A stretch of 64,000 nt of DNA from DASVHS01 sp035468985 (lineage in GTDB: Bacteria > Acidobacteriota > Thermoanaerobaculia > Gp7-AA8), in contig DATISF010000070.1 in assembly GCA_035468985.1 (NCBI GenBank), forward strand, positions 1 to 64,000, given 5' to 3'. Both the position numbers and the translations under genes were made by a program. Within the stretch, counting starts at the first letter, position 1, and each line of letters opens with the position of its first letter. The notes below the pieces were generated by a model that saw only the letters and a program-made list of their open reading frames with translations, did not search any database and had not been told where the DNA came from. Positions 34,316 to 42,669 of the stretch are shown here, one piece after another.

Positions 34316-34602
34316 TAACGCACCTTGCGTGGTGCGGCGACACGCCGCGCGGAGATCCTGCGCCGAGAGGGACGGATCGATTCGGCGAATCCGTTGAGCA
34401 TCGTCTGGGTGCGGAGCTTGTTGTGCAGCGTGTTGCGGTGCACGCCGAGCTTTTTCGACGCCTGGGTGACGTTGCCGCGACTCGCCGACATGGCCGCCAC
34501 GATGTACTTCCCTTCGAATGCCTCGACGGCTTGTTCCAGGGTGATGCCGTTTCCGATCAACTCGCGAATGATTGCATTCAGTCGGTCGTCGATACTCACC
34601 AT
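34315..34602 (-). CDS. Fis-type helix-turn-helix protein
   Basis: A 95-aa DNA-binding protein. The helix-turn-helix is clear in GNVTQASKKLGVHRNTLHNK, matching the Fis/HTH_8 motif normally at the end of NtrC-type regulators. The N-terminal ~55 residues are helical and the tail is strongly basic (SRRRISARRVAAPRKVR). The ATG at 34602 has GAGG 9 nt upstream; a TTG at 34611 is less likely. It is probably a nucleoid-associated or small regulator. Its targets are unknown. Confidence 0.85.
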   Translation of the reverse strand: MVSIDDRLNAIIRELIGNGITLEQAVEAFEGKYIVAAMSASRGNVTQASKKLGVHRNTLHNKLRTQTMLNGFAESIRPSRRRISARRVAAPRKVR

Positions 34603-34677
34603 TCGATCCAACCTCGGTTTTTTTTCGTGACGCGTCTTGGAGAGGTGGCGATTCTACTACTCCACTTCGAAGCGTGA

Positions 34678-36693
34678 TCAAGAAAATTTTCTCGCGCGTC
34701 TCCGCTTGACAAATCTATTCACTTGAAGTGATGCGGCTGTGATGAAGGTCATGCACATTCCGGCAAAAAAAGTTTTCGGATCATATCGCCAGATGATCTC
34801 GTGATGACCTTTCTTCACTTCCACGGCGCGAAACACGCCGGCGCCGAGGAGCTTGGGCTTCTCCACGCCGTCGACGAACACGCGCCAGCCGGGAAAATCC
34901 TGCTGGGTGAGCATGGCGATGCCGTCGGTGGGCGCTTCGACGATCGCGCGCGCGTGCCGCGTGTCGATGTAGATCGACGCCGCGGAAATCACCAGGGGCG
35001 TTGCGACCTTGTATCGCGCGTCCACCGGCGGCCAGACGAAAAGTGCCGCTCGATCGGGATGATCGATCGATTCCTGCAGCGCCTGGTCGGGCGATGAGAA
35101 CGACACGGCGCGGCTCCAGAACGTCACCATCGGCGGCGCGCCGCTGTTCCAGTACACCGTGACCGGGCCGACCGACTTGATCGGCCGCAGCGCGAGCGGA
35201 TGATCCGAAAGGATGAACCCGGCACCGATCAGGTTGAGCAGCTCCTCCCGGCCGCGCGCGATCGCCGCATCGTGAAGACGCAGATAGCGCTCGTTGGCCA
35301 CCGGCGCCGCGGTCGAGGCATCGAACCGCCGTTGATAGAGATTGAGATAGCCCGCCATCCAGGCTGAGCGGTTCGTGATCGGCTTCTCGTTGATCCGCAG
35401 AACCTTCGCGATGCGTCCGATCGAATCGGAGTACGGGACGAGATTCGTGCGGAACGGCGCCATGTCGAACAGCCGCCGCTCGCGAGGAAGAAGATCGGCG
35501 AGGATGATCAGGATCAGCACCAGATCGACCCACCGCCGGCTCGGGCGCAGGCGATCCCACCCCATCGCCGCGAGCGCGGCGATCGCCAGCGCGCCGAATG
35601 GAACGACGCGCGAGGGATAGCGGAACAGCGTCAGCGGCAGCCGCGCGAAGAGCTCGCCGATGACCGGGAGGCGGTTCCCGGAGGCGACGAGGATGGAGAA
35701 GAGGAGAAGGAGAAGCCACGGCGTTCTTCCTCGCCGGAAGACAAGTGCAGCCGCCGCGAGCAGAGCCGCCGGAATGCCGACGTAAATCACGGGAATGAAG
35801 TGCTGCGACAGCGCGGGATCGAACAGCGGCGCGGTAAATTTCGGCGGTACGGCGACGCGCAGCCAGTCCGCGGCGCGCATCGACTCGCGGAAGATCTGCT
35901 CCGGCGCCAGGCCTGCGGCGCGGTCGCTGCCTCGAATCATTTCCAAAAACGGCAGCAACTGGATCGCTGAAAGGCCGAACGCGCCCGCGCCGGCGATCAG
36001 AATCTTCTGCACGTCGCGCACGACGATCACGTACAGCAAAGCCGCGATCGTGGCGAAGAACGGCTCACCGCCGAGAAATGCCATCGCCAGCACGAGCGCG
36101 GCGAGCTCAGGCTCGGCTTTCGAGACCGCGCACCAGAGGACGAGCGGCACCCAGGCGAACGTGGCCAGATTGTTCGAGATGTCGACGAGCGAGAGCGTCG
36201 GCCCGCAGAACATCACGATCGCCGCGCCCGTCAGCGCTGCGCCGGACGATGCGAAGCGCGCAAAGAGCAGATACGCCCCCCATCCGAGGATCAGGAGATG
36301 CAGCGCGAGGTAGAGCATGTAGGCCGTTTCGAACGGCAGCACGATGAACAGCCAGGTCGGCGGATAGAACACGCCCGTCTGCGGATTGGCCAGCCACGGT
36401 TCGCCCGAGGCGCTGTATGGATTCCAGTACGGCAGCAGAAACGACCGGATGTGGATGGTCGTGTAGTAGCGGAGCGGCTGGAAGTAGTCGCTGTGATCGC
36501 GGAACGTGAACACCTCGCGCTGGATGAGCGCCGGCGCAATGAGCATGGCCACCAGAACGGCGACGAGCACCAGCGCGAAGCGGTGCCGCGCCCACGCGCT
36601 CCCGTCATCCTGAGTCGTGGAGACGACGAAGGATCCCGGTTGACGAGATCCTTCGCCCTCGCTCCGCTCCGGCTCAGGATGACGTGGCGTCAT
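34678..36693 (-). CDS. YfhO-like multi-pass membrane protein
   Basis: A 671-aa integral membrane protein with about 10-12 hydrophobic segments over residues 40-450 and a C-terminal periplasmic beta domain (ATPLVISAASIYIDTR, LTQQDFPGWRVFVDGVEKP) typical of YfhO-family proteins. These are GT-C-like and linked to sugar modification of envelope polymers in some bacteria. The ATG at 36693 overlaps the M20 peptidase stop (ATGA). Residues 4-35 (MTPRHPEPERSEGEGS start) are encoded by a palindromic repeat, giving an unusual polar leader before the first membrane segment. Confidence 0.8.
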   Translation of the reverse strand: MTPRHPEPERSEGEGSRQPGSFVVSTTQDDGSAWARHRFALVLVAVLVAMLIAPALIQREVFTFRDHSDYFQPLRYYTTIHIRSFLLPYWNPYSASGEPWLANPQTGVFYPPTWLFIVLPFETAYMLYLALHLLILGWGAYLLFARFASSGAALTGAAIVMFCGPTLSLVDISNNLATFAWVPLVLWCAVSKAEPELAALVLAMAFLGGEPFFATIAALLYVIVVRDVQKILIAGAGAFGLSAIQLLPFLEMIRGSDRAAGLAPEQIFRESMRAADWLRVAVPPKFTAPLFDPALSQHFIPVIYVGIPAALLAAAALVFRRGRTPWLLLLLFSILVASGNRLPVIGELFARLPLTLFRYPSRVVPFGALAIAALAAMGWDRLRPSRRWVDLVLILIILADLLPRERRLFDMAPFRTNLVPYSDSIGRIAKVLRINEKPITNRSAWMAGYLNLYQRRFDASTAAPVANERYLRLHDAAIARGREELLNLIGAGFILSDHPLALRPIKSVGPVTVYWNSGAPPMVTFWSRAVSFSSPDQALQESIDHPDRAALFVWPPVDARYKVATPLVISAASIYIDTRHARAIVEAPTDGIAMLTQQDFPGWRVFVDGVEKPKLLGAGVFRAVEVKKGHHEIIWRYDPKTFFAGMCMTFITAASLQVNRFVKRRRARKFS
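36602..36686. repeat. Translated palindromic repeat (MITE core family)
   Basis: CCGTCATCCTGAGTCG on the left and CGGCTCAGGATGACGTGG on the right enclose AAGGATCCCGGTTGACGAG and GATCCTTCGCC. It matches the core of the 42513 MITE but lacks the AACCTCTGCACAA ends. It lies wholly inside the start of the YfhO-like gene. Confidence 0.75.
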
Positions 36694-38096
36694 GAAACCG
36701 GCTGCGCGCAGAAGTCGCTGACGATGCGGCGCATCAGGCGAACGCCCGCGGTGAAAAAGCGGGCCCGGATCCGCTCGTCGTTGGCGTGGACGGTATCGGC
36801 ATCGTAATAGTTCACCTTGAACGGTGCGATGCCGTACGCCGTGATGCCTTTCGCCCGGAAGAACCGGCTGTCCGAGGTTCCGGCACCGACGATCGCCGCC
36901 GCGGATGATCCCGGCTCCGACGCCGTGAGGTCTTTCACCAGCAGGCGGAAGAGATCGGTATCCGTGGGACTCTCCGGCGCGGGCTCTCCGGCGAGGAGCA
37001 CCTGGACCTCGGCATTCTTCCCCACCGCGTCTTTGACCCGATCGATCATCGCCTGGGACGACGATCCGGGAAGAAGGCGGATGTCGAGATCGCACGTGGC
37101 GTTCGCCGGCATCGCGTTCGGAGACGTGCCGCCGCTGAGGTGGGTCAGCGCGATCGTGTCGCGCAGCAGCGCCTTGTATCCGGGCGTGAGGACCTTGTCG
37201 ATCCTGACCACGTCGAGCGGCTCACCGATGGCACGGAGCACTTCGCCGCGCGCGTCGGTGCGATTCTTCCCGGCCGCGTGAAAGTAACGCGCGACTTCCG
37301 GGGTCAGCCGATACGGCGTCTCGATCTTCATCACGCCGTCGAGCGCGCGAACGAGCCGGGCCACCGTCCCACCGTCTTCCGGCGGCGATGCGCTGTGGCC
37401 GGCGTAACCTTTCGCGCGCACGCGCAGAAACAGAGGCACTTTCTGCTGCGTCTCGATGCCCCAGAACAGCACCTTGTCGACGACCGTCTCGCCGTATCCA
37501 CCCTCATTGAGGACATAGCCGACGTTGTCGAACAGCTCCGGGTTCTTGTCGAGCAATTCCTTGCAGCCGCGCAAACCGCCCGCTTCCTCGTCGGCGACGG
37601 CGAGATAGACGACGTCGCGCGTCAGCAGCACGTTGCGGCGTTTCAGCTCGATCATGGCCATCAACTCGGCGATGCCGAGCGATTTGATGTCGAGGGCGCC
37701 GCGGCCCCAGATGTAGCCGTTGGCCTCCATTCCGGAAAACGGCGGACGCGTCCATTCGCTGGCCACCGGCGGAATCACGTCGATGTGATGAAGGAGCAGC
37801 AGGGCCTTCTCTTTCTTTCCGGAGCTGAGCCGCGCGTAGAGCGACTGCCGCTTCGGATCGCTGCCGACGAGCCGGGCCTCGATTCCTTCCTTCGCCAGCA
37901 GCTGCTGCAGGAACTTCGCGCCGCTCGTCTCGTTGCCGGGCGGGTTGGACGTATCGATGCGCAGGTACTGCTCGAGCGCATCGATGGCCTCCTGATCCAT
38001 CGGATCGGCGGCAACGCCCTCCGCTTTCCGGCATTGAAGGGTGAGCGCGAGCGCGCAGGTGAGAATCGCGATCGCCGTGGTCAGCCGTTTGGACAA
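36690..38096 (-). CDS. M20 family peptidase, putative lipoprotein
   Basis: A 468-aa metallopeptidase of the M20 (ArgE/DapE/carboxypeptidase G) family. A short signal ends at a Cys (AIAILTCALALTLQC), suggesting a lipoprotein. Zinc-site motifs are present: LLLLHHIDVIPP, WGRGALDIKSLG, AVADEEAGG and the late His in ADTVHANDE. The TTG start at 38096 is chosen because it gives a clean signal and follows a TATACT box by 9 nt. An upstream ATG at 38165 would translate a heptamer array. Substrate is unknown, probably peptides or N-acyl amino acids. Confidence 0.88.
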   Translation of the reverse strand: MSKRLTTAIAILTCALALTLQCRKAEGVAADPMDQEAIDALEQYLRIDTSNPPGNETSGAKFLQQLLAKEGIEARLVGSDPKRQSLYARLSSGKKEKALLLLHHIDVIPPVASEWTRPPFSGMEANGYIWGRGALDIKSLGIAELMAMIELKRRNVLLTRDVVYLAVADEEAGGLRGCKELLDKNPELFDNVGYVLNEGGYGETVVDKVLFWGIETQQKVPLFLRVRAKGYAGHSASPPEDGGTVARLVRALDGVMKIETPYRLTPEVARYFHAAGKNRTDARGEVLRAIGEPLDVVRIDKVLTPGYKALLRDTIALTHLSGGTSPNAMPANATCDLDIRLLPGSSSQAMIDRVKDAVGKNAEVQVLLAGEPAPESPTDTDLFRLLVKDLTASEPGSSAAAIVGAGTSDSRFFRAKGITAYGIAPFKVNYYDADTVHANDERIRARFFTAGVRLMRRIVSDFCAQPVS

Positions 38097-38105
38097 GGCG
38101 GGGAA

Positions 38106-38111
38106 AGTATA
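38106..38111 (-). promoter_or_regulatory. -10-like box TATACT for the M20 peptidase gene
   Basis: On the minus strand TATACT is followed by 9 nt and a TTG start. A heptamer array (38114-38141) lies immediately upstream of it, so the array sits in the promoter spacer region. Confidence 0.4.
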
Positions 38112-38113
38112 GC

Positions 38114-38141
38114 TTCGGGGTTCGGGGTTCGGGGTTCGGGG
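38114..38141. repeat. Heptamer array (TTCGGGG x4)
   Basis: Four exact tandem TTCGGGG units followed by a broken copy. It is upstream of the M20 peptidase start. Confidence 0.85.
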
Positions 38142-38232
38142 TTCGCGATGTAGGCCTTTGATCATGATGTAGACGGAGAATTGCTTTCTGCGTCCGTCGC
38201 GTCGCCACTTCGATTCGACTCTTGGCGCCCTC

Positions 38233-38316
38233 ATGCCACGTCATCCTGAGCCGCGAAGACGGCGAAGGATCTCAAGATGCGAAACTCGAGATCCTTCGCT
38301 TCGCTCAGGATGACGT
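38233..38316. repeat. Palindromic repeat (MITE core family)
   Basis: CACGTCATCCTGAGCCGCG pairs with GCTCAGGATGACGTGG around AAGGATCTCAAGATGCGAAA and GAGATCCTTCG. It has the same core as the elements at 5295 and 36602. It lies between rtcB and the M20 peptidase gene. Confidence 0.8.
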
Positions 38317-38340
38317 GGTGCGTGTCATGCCTTTGATCAT

Positions 38341-38387
38341 GACTCCGAACCCCGAACCCCGAGCTCCGAACCCCGAGCTCCGAGCTC
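38341..38387. repeat. Heptamer array next to the rtcB stop
   Basis: Tandem CGAACCC and CGAGCTC units run directly into the rtcB stop codon. They are the complement of the TTCGGGG array at 38114. Confidence 0.85.
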
Positions 38388-39776
38388 CTATCCTTTGATC
38401 ACCCCAATCGGTACGAATCGCGCGACTTTCCTGGCAATCCCCGCGGTGGCCACTACCTCAATCACCGCATCAATGTCCTTGTAGGCTTCCGGCGCTTCTT
38501 CGACCAGACCCTTCGCCGATCCCGCTTCGGCGACGATGCCCATCTTCCGCAGGCGTTCGCGGAGCTCGTTGACGTTGACCTCCGTCCGCGCTTTCGTCCG
38601 CGACATCACCCGTCCGGCGCCGTGACACGTCGAGCCGAACGTCTGCTGCATCGCCCTCTCCTCGCCGGTCAGCAGATACGACGCCGTTCCCATGCTTCCT
38701 GGAATGAGGACAGGTTGTCCGGGGAACGCACGTGTCGCACCTTTGCGGTGAACCACGACTTCCCCGACGTCCGGATACCTCTCCAGCTTGGCCACGTTGT
38801 GCGCGACGTCGTAGACGATCTCGATCGCATCGTCGGGCAATTCGTGGTGCCACGCGCGGCGAATGCCGGCCGTGATCAGCTGACGGTTCGCAAACGCGAA
38901 GTTCGCCGCCGCGGCCATCGCCGCGAAGTAGCGCTGCCCTTCGCTCGATCGGAACGGCGCACAGGCGAGCTCGCGGTCGGGAACGCTGATGTGATGCTTC
39001 GGCATCGCCTTCGTCATCAGGCGCAGAAAATCGGTGGCCACCTGGTGCCCGAGGCCGCGGGAACCGGTGTGAATCTGGATGACGATGCCGTCGCGCTCGA
39101 TGCCGAAGCGCTGGGCCTGTTCGACGTCGTAGATGGATTCCACGCGATCGATCTCGACGAAGTGATTCCCCGATCCGATCGTGCCGAGCTGATCGTGGCC
39201 GCGCTCATGCGCTTCGCTCGAAACGAGCTTCGGATCGGCACCCGATAGGGCGCCGCGCGATTCGATCCGCTCCAGATCGGCGGCCTGGCCATATCCCATC
39301 TCCACCGCTCGCGCCGCTCCCTCCCGCAGCACTCGATCCATCTCCTCGGTTTTCAGCTTGAGGTGACCCCCGCGGCCGACGCCGGATGGAACTTCGCGGG
39401 CGATCGAATGCGTCAGCGTCTGCAGGAGCGGCTGCACCTGCGCGAACGTCACGCCGGAGCGCAGCAGGCGCACGCCACAATTGATGTCGTATCCGATGCC
39501 TCCGGGCGAGATGACTCCGTCATCCGAATCGACGGCCGCCACACCGCCGATCGGAAACCCGTACCCTTCGTGGACGTCCGGCATGGCGATCGCGTACTTG
39601 CGAATGCCCGGCAGCGTGGCGACATTCACGAGCTGCTCGAGCGACCGGTCCCGCACGATCGCATCCAGCATCTCCTCCGTCGCATAGACGCGCGCCGGAA
39701 CGCGCATGTCGCTGCGGTGCGATCGCGGAATCTCCCAAAGGACGTCGGTCAGGCGGGTGAGGTCGGATTTGTGCAT
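38388..39776 (-). CDS. rtcB: RNA ligase RtcB
   Basis: A 462-aa RNA-splicing ligase that joins 2',3'-cyclic phosphate or 3'-phosphate ends to 5'-OH ends using GTP and Mn. Diagnostic motifs are NCGVRLL (metal Cys), GSGNHFVEI, HTGSRGLGHQ, the guanylation-site region STCHGAGRVMSR and the C-terminal SAKGLVEEAPEAYKD. Length is typical. It is 27 bp downstream of archease, its known activator, so the two form an RNA repair or tRNA splicing unit. Confidence 0.97.
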   Translation of the reverse strand: MHKSDLTRLTDVLWEIPRSHRSDMRVPARVYATEEMLDAIVRDRSLEQLVNVATLPGIRKYAIAMPDVHEGYGFPIGGVAAVDSDDGVISPGGIGYDINCGVRLLRSGVTFAQVQPLLQTLTHSIAREVPSGVGRGGHLKLKTEEMDRVLREGAARAVEMGYGQAADLERIESRGALSGADPKLVSSEAHERGHDQLGTIGSGNHFVEIDRVESIYDVEQAQRFGIERDGIVIQIHTGSRGLGHQVATDFLRLMTKAMPKHHISVPDRELACAPFRSSEGQRYFAAMAAAANFAFANRQLITAGIRRAWHHELPDDAIEIVYDVAHNVAKLERYPDVGEVVVHRKGATRAFPGQPVLIPGSMGTASYLLTGEERAMQQTFGSTCHGAGRVMSRTKARTEVNVNELRERLRKMGIVAEAGSAKGLVEEAPEAYKDIDAVIEVVATAGIARKVARFVPIGVIKG

Positions 39777-39803
39777 CGGAGCTCGGGGTTCGCGGTTCGG
39801 AGA

Positions 39804-40208
39804 TCAGATATCAAATACCAGCATTGTCTGCCACGCACCTTCCACGTGACGAACCTCTGCTTCGTGGTAGGTCACAGCCTTGATGTCCTGCTCGAATTGG
39901 GCCGGAACCCCGCTCAGTTGCGCGTCGAGCCCCGTCTGAGTCAGACGTACAAAGTTCACGTCCTCGAACGCCACGTGATCGATCTGCGCGCGGGTCAGCA
40001 CAGCATTGAGAAAGTCGACGAGCAAAGCGGTCAGATCGACGGAATCGATGACGATGTCAGCGCGAACCCCGAGCTCCGAACGCCGAGCGCCGAGCTCCGC
40101 ACGCATGATCGCAAACATCCCCCGCATGGCATCGCGAAACAGCTCTTCGAGGGACGGCGCGCGCACCCGCAACCGCACGTCGGCGGTGTGCTGAAGGATC
40201 TCGAACAA
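39804..40208 (-). CDS. Archease
   Basis: A 134-aa archease that helps RtcB turn over during ligation. Diagnostic parts are HTADVRLRVRAPSLEELFRD at the N-terminus, a VDLTALLVDFLN helix, and a C-terminal KAVTYHEAEVRHV strand leading to the acidic end. The TTG start at 40208 falls one base after the thymidine kinase stop. A 42-bp insert of six heptamers (40063-40104) adds about 14 residues (reading ELGARRSELGVRAD) in a surface loop without breaking the frame. Confidence 0.88.
   Translation of the reverse strand: MFEILQHTADVRLRVRAPSLEELFRDAMRGMFAIMRAELGARRSELGVRADIVIDSVDLTALLVDFLNAVLTRAQIDHVAFEDVNFVRLTQTGLDAQLSGVPAQFEQDIKAVTYHEAEVRHVEGAWQTMLVFDI
40063..40104. repeat. Heptamer array inside archease
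   Basis: Six 7-bp units: CGAACCC, CGAGCTC, CGAACGC, CGAGCGC, CGAGCTC, CGCACGC. Six units equal 42 bp, so the reading frame is kept. Confidence 0.85.
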
Positions 40209-40209
40209 C

Positions 40210-40812
40210 TCAGACCGGCTGGGGAATCGTGAGCTGCACCGCCGGCTCTTCCTTCTGCTCGGCGATGTAGTCCTCGAAGCAGGGGCGGCACCGCGCCTCG
40301 TACGTCGAGTCGCCGACCTCCACCTGGGCATCGCCGCCCGACACGCGCTGCGAGTAATGCGCGGCGCCGCGGCAGCGCACGCACACGGCGTGCATCTTCG
40401 ACACTTCCTCGGCCACGGCAAGAAGGGCCGGCATCGGGCCGAACGGCCGGCGTTTGAAATCCTGATCGAGGCCGGCGGCAATCACCCGGATTCCCGCGTC
40501 CGCCAGCTGCATGGTGACGTCGACGATGCCGGGATCGAAGAACTGGACCTCGTCGATGCCGACGACCTGCACGCCGATCTCGACGCGCGCCATGAGCTCG
40601 GCACTGGTGGCGACGGCCACCGCTTTGAGCCGCCGGTCGTCCCGCGAGACGACCTCATCGGTCGCGAAGCGATCGTCGAGGAGAGGCTTGAACACCTGAA
40701 CGCGCTGCCGCGCGATGACCGAGCGCCGCAGTCTGCGGATGAGCTCCTCCGATTTTCCGGAGAACATCCCTCCGGCAATGATTTCGATCCAGCCGCCGCG
40801 ATAACCGTCCAA
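40210..40812 (-). CDS. tdk: Thymidine kinase
   Basis: A 200-aa type II thymidine kinase. The P-loop GGMFSGKSEELIRR is at the N-terminus, the catalytic-base region is VVGIDEVQFFD, and a C-terminal zinc lasso has CVRC and CRPC pairs. It phosphorylates thymidine in the salvage pathway. The start is TTG with GGAGGG just upstream. It is the first gene of the tdk-archease-rtcB unit. Confidence 0.95.
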   Translation of the reverse strand: MDGYRGGWIEIIAGGMFSGKSEELIRRLRRSVIARQRVQVFKPLLDDRFATDEVVSRDDRRLKAVAVATSAELMARVEIGVQVVGIDEVQFFDPGIVDVTMQLADAGIRVIAAGLDQDFKRRPFGPMPALLAVAEEVSKMHAVCVRCRGAAHYSQRVSGGDAQVEVGDSTYEARCRPCFEDYIAEQKEEPAVQLTIPQPV

Positions 40813-40937
40813 TTCGGACCCTCCCTAGGTTGATGGAGAAAGAATAGCAGAGCGATCCAGCGGAACGGCGGGGACTGGCAGTGTTGCACCGCCAGTCCTC
40901 GTATCCCCGCCATGTCCTGCTATCCTCTTTTCATCCC

Positions 40938-42512
40938 GTGAAACGTTTCCTCATTCCCTCGCTCCTGCTCGTCGCCGCGGCCCTCTTCGCTCAACCGGTC
41001 ACGCCACCCCGCATCGGCAAGATCACGATCGAGACCGTCGACGTGTACTCGAACGCCGAGGCACAGCACGGATTCTTCTACCGCACCGCGGATCGGTTGC
41101 ACATCGAGACGCGCGACTCCGTCGTCCGCAAGTACCTGCTCTTTCGTGAAGGCGACGAATACCGCCCCGAACGGCTGCAGGAGACCGAGCGCAATCTCCG
41201 CGGGCAACCGTATCTGAAGTCAGCCACGGTGACGGCGCTGCCGCCGCATGACGGGGTCGTCGACATCGTGGTCACGACGCAGGACGCATGGTCGATCGCG
41301 CCGGAGACCCAGGCCGGCAACAAGGGCGGCGCCACCAACTACGGCGCGAGCATCAGCGACACGAACCTTTTCGGCTACGGCAAAGAGGCCGAGGTGAGCT
41401 GGAGCAAGGACATCGACAGGACGCGCGTCGGTGTGAACTACATCGATCCGATGCTCTTCGACGGCTACTGGAACGCGCATGTCGCTTACGGGCGGACCTC
41501 CGACGGCAACGATCAGCGGCTGGCGGTCCGGAGGCCGTTCTACTCGTTCTCGACGCCGTGGGCGACCGAATTCAGCTTCGCCGGCTTCCGCCGCGACGAC
41601 AAGATCTACACCGACGGCGTCGTGGCCGAGCGCTTCTCGCACCAGATGAGGAGCGCGGTCGCGAGCTGGGGATGGGCGCTCGATCCCACGGACAGCGTCG
41701 CGAACCGAATCGTCGGCGGCGTGCGGTTGTCGCGCGACCGCTTCCTGACGCTCCTGCCGCAGGAGTCGTTCGCACTCCCGTCCGACCGCGAATACCGTTA
41801 CCTCTTCGCGCGACTGGAGCACGCCGAGAACAGCTTCGTGAAGCTGAACTTCGTCAACAAGGACGTCCGCTACGAAGACTTCAACCTCGGCCGGCAGTAT
41901 TCGATCGAGGGTGCGGTCTCGCCAAGGATCGCCGGAGCGCCGGTCAACAGCGCGTACGGCAGCATCGCCATCTCCGACGGCGTTGCGGCGGGTCCCACCG
42001 CGTTTCTCCTCAACTCCGCCTCGCTGCAGAGCCGCTTCGACGGCGGTGCGCAGAACGCGGTGGCCAGCGGCATGCTGTATGTGGTCAAACGATCGGGAGA
42101 GGATCATCCGTCGACGTTCGTCGGCCGCATCGTCCTCAACAACGCCTGGCGACAGGATCCCGAGGATCAGTTCTTCGCCGACGGACTGAACGGCCTGCGC
42201 GGATATCGCGCGCACAGTTTCGCCGGATCGCGCTCGCTCATCATCAACGCCGAGCAGCGCTTCTACCTCGGACGCGAGCTGCTGCAGCTCTACTCGCCGG
42301 GGCTGGTCGGATTCGTCGACGCCGGAAACGCAACGGACGGCAGCTTCGGAGATCTCATGCGGCTGAAGATCGACGCCGGCATCGGCATCCGCATCGGCCT
42401 TCCCCGCACGCCGAAGAATCTGCTGCGCATCGATCTGGCGTACGCGTTCAGCCGCGATCCGCTCGGGCGGAAGGGATTCCTGGTGTCGTTCTCGAGCGGA
42501 CAGGCGTTTTAG
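40938..42512 (+). CDS. Omp85/BamA-like outer-membrane protein
   Basis: A 524-aa exported protein. The GTG start gives a signal peptide (FLIPSLLLVAAALFAQP); a start at 40881 adds unlikely sequence. A single POTRA-like region (VRKYLLFREGDEYRPERLQE, NLRGQPYLKSATV) precedes a long beta-strand-rich C-terminal barrel with GLRGYRAHSFAGSRSL, the L6-loop-like motif of the Omp85 family. It is smaller than BamA, so it is probably a dedicated insertion or secretion porin. The stop codon TAG is followed immediately by a MITE. Confidence 0.85.
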   Translation: MKRFLIPSLLLVAAALFAQPVTPPRIGKITIETVDVYSNAEAQHGFFYRTADRLHIETRDSVVRKYLLFREGDEYRPERLQETERNLRGQPYLKSATVTALPPHDGVVDIVVTTQDAWSIAPETQAGNKGGATNYGASISDTNLFGYGKEAEVSWSKDIDRTRVGVNYIDPMLFDGYWNAHVAYGRTSDGNDQRLAVRRPFYSFSTPWATEFSFAGFRRDDKIYTDGVVAERFSHQMRSAVASWGWALDPTDSVANRIVGGVRLSRDRFLTLLPQESFALPSDREYRYLFARLEHAENSFVKLNFVNKDVRYEDFNLGRQYSIEGAVSPRIAGAPVNSAYGSIAISDGVAAGPTAFLLNSASLQSRFDGGAQNAVASGMLYVVKRSGEDHPSTFVGRIVLNNAWRQDPEDQFFADGLNGLRGYRAHSFAGSRSLIINAEQRFYLGRELLQLYSPGLVGFVDAGNATDGSFGDLMRLKIDAGIGIRIGLPRTPKNLLRIDLAYAFSRDPLGRKGFLVSFSSGQAF

Positions 42513-42653
42513 GGAACCTCTGCACAAGTCGTCATCTTGAGTCGGCGAAGCGCGACGAAGGATCTCAGGGGGCGAAAACGCCTGCGATTTCGAGATCCTT
42601 CGCCCCTCTCCGCGGCTCAGGATGACGTGAACAACGATTTGTGCAGAGGTTCC
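42513..42653. mobile_element. MITE, full copy A (141 bp)
   Basis: Terminal inverted repeats GGAACCTCTGCACAAGTCGT and its complement end the element. The core is the CATCTTGAG.../...CTCAGGATGACGTG palindrome. It is flanked on both sides by TAG (42510-42512, 42654-42656), a 3-bp target duplication. The left TAG is the stop codon of the Omp85-like gene. It has no coding capacity and must be moved by a transposase elsewhere. Confidence 0.85.
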
Positions 42654-42669
42654 TAGTTGATCGAACCGA

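Noticed and set aside
36694..37095. Longer start for the YfhO-like gene
   Set aside because: The extension overlaps the M20 peptidase gene in another frame; the coupled ATG at 36693 is sufficient.
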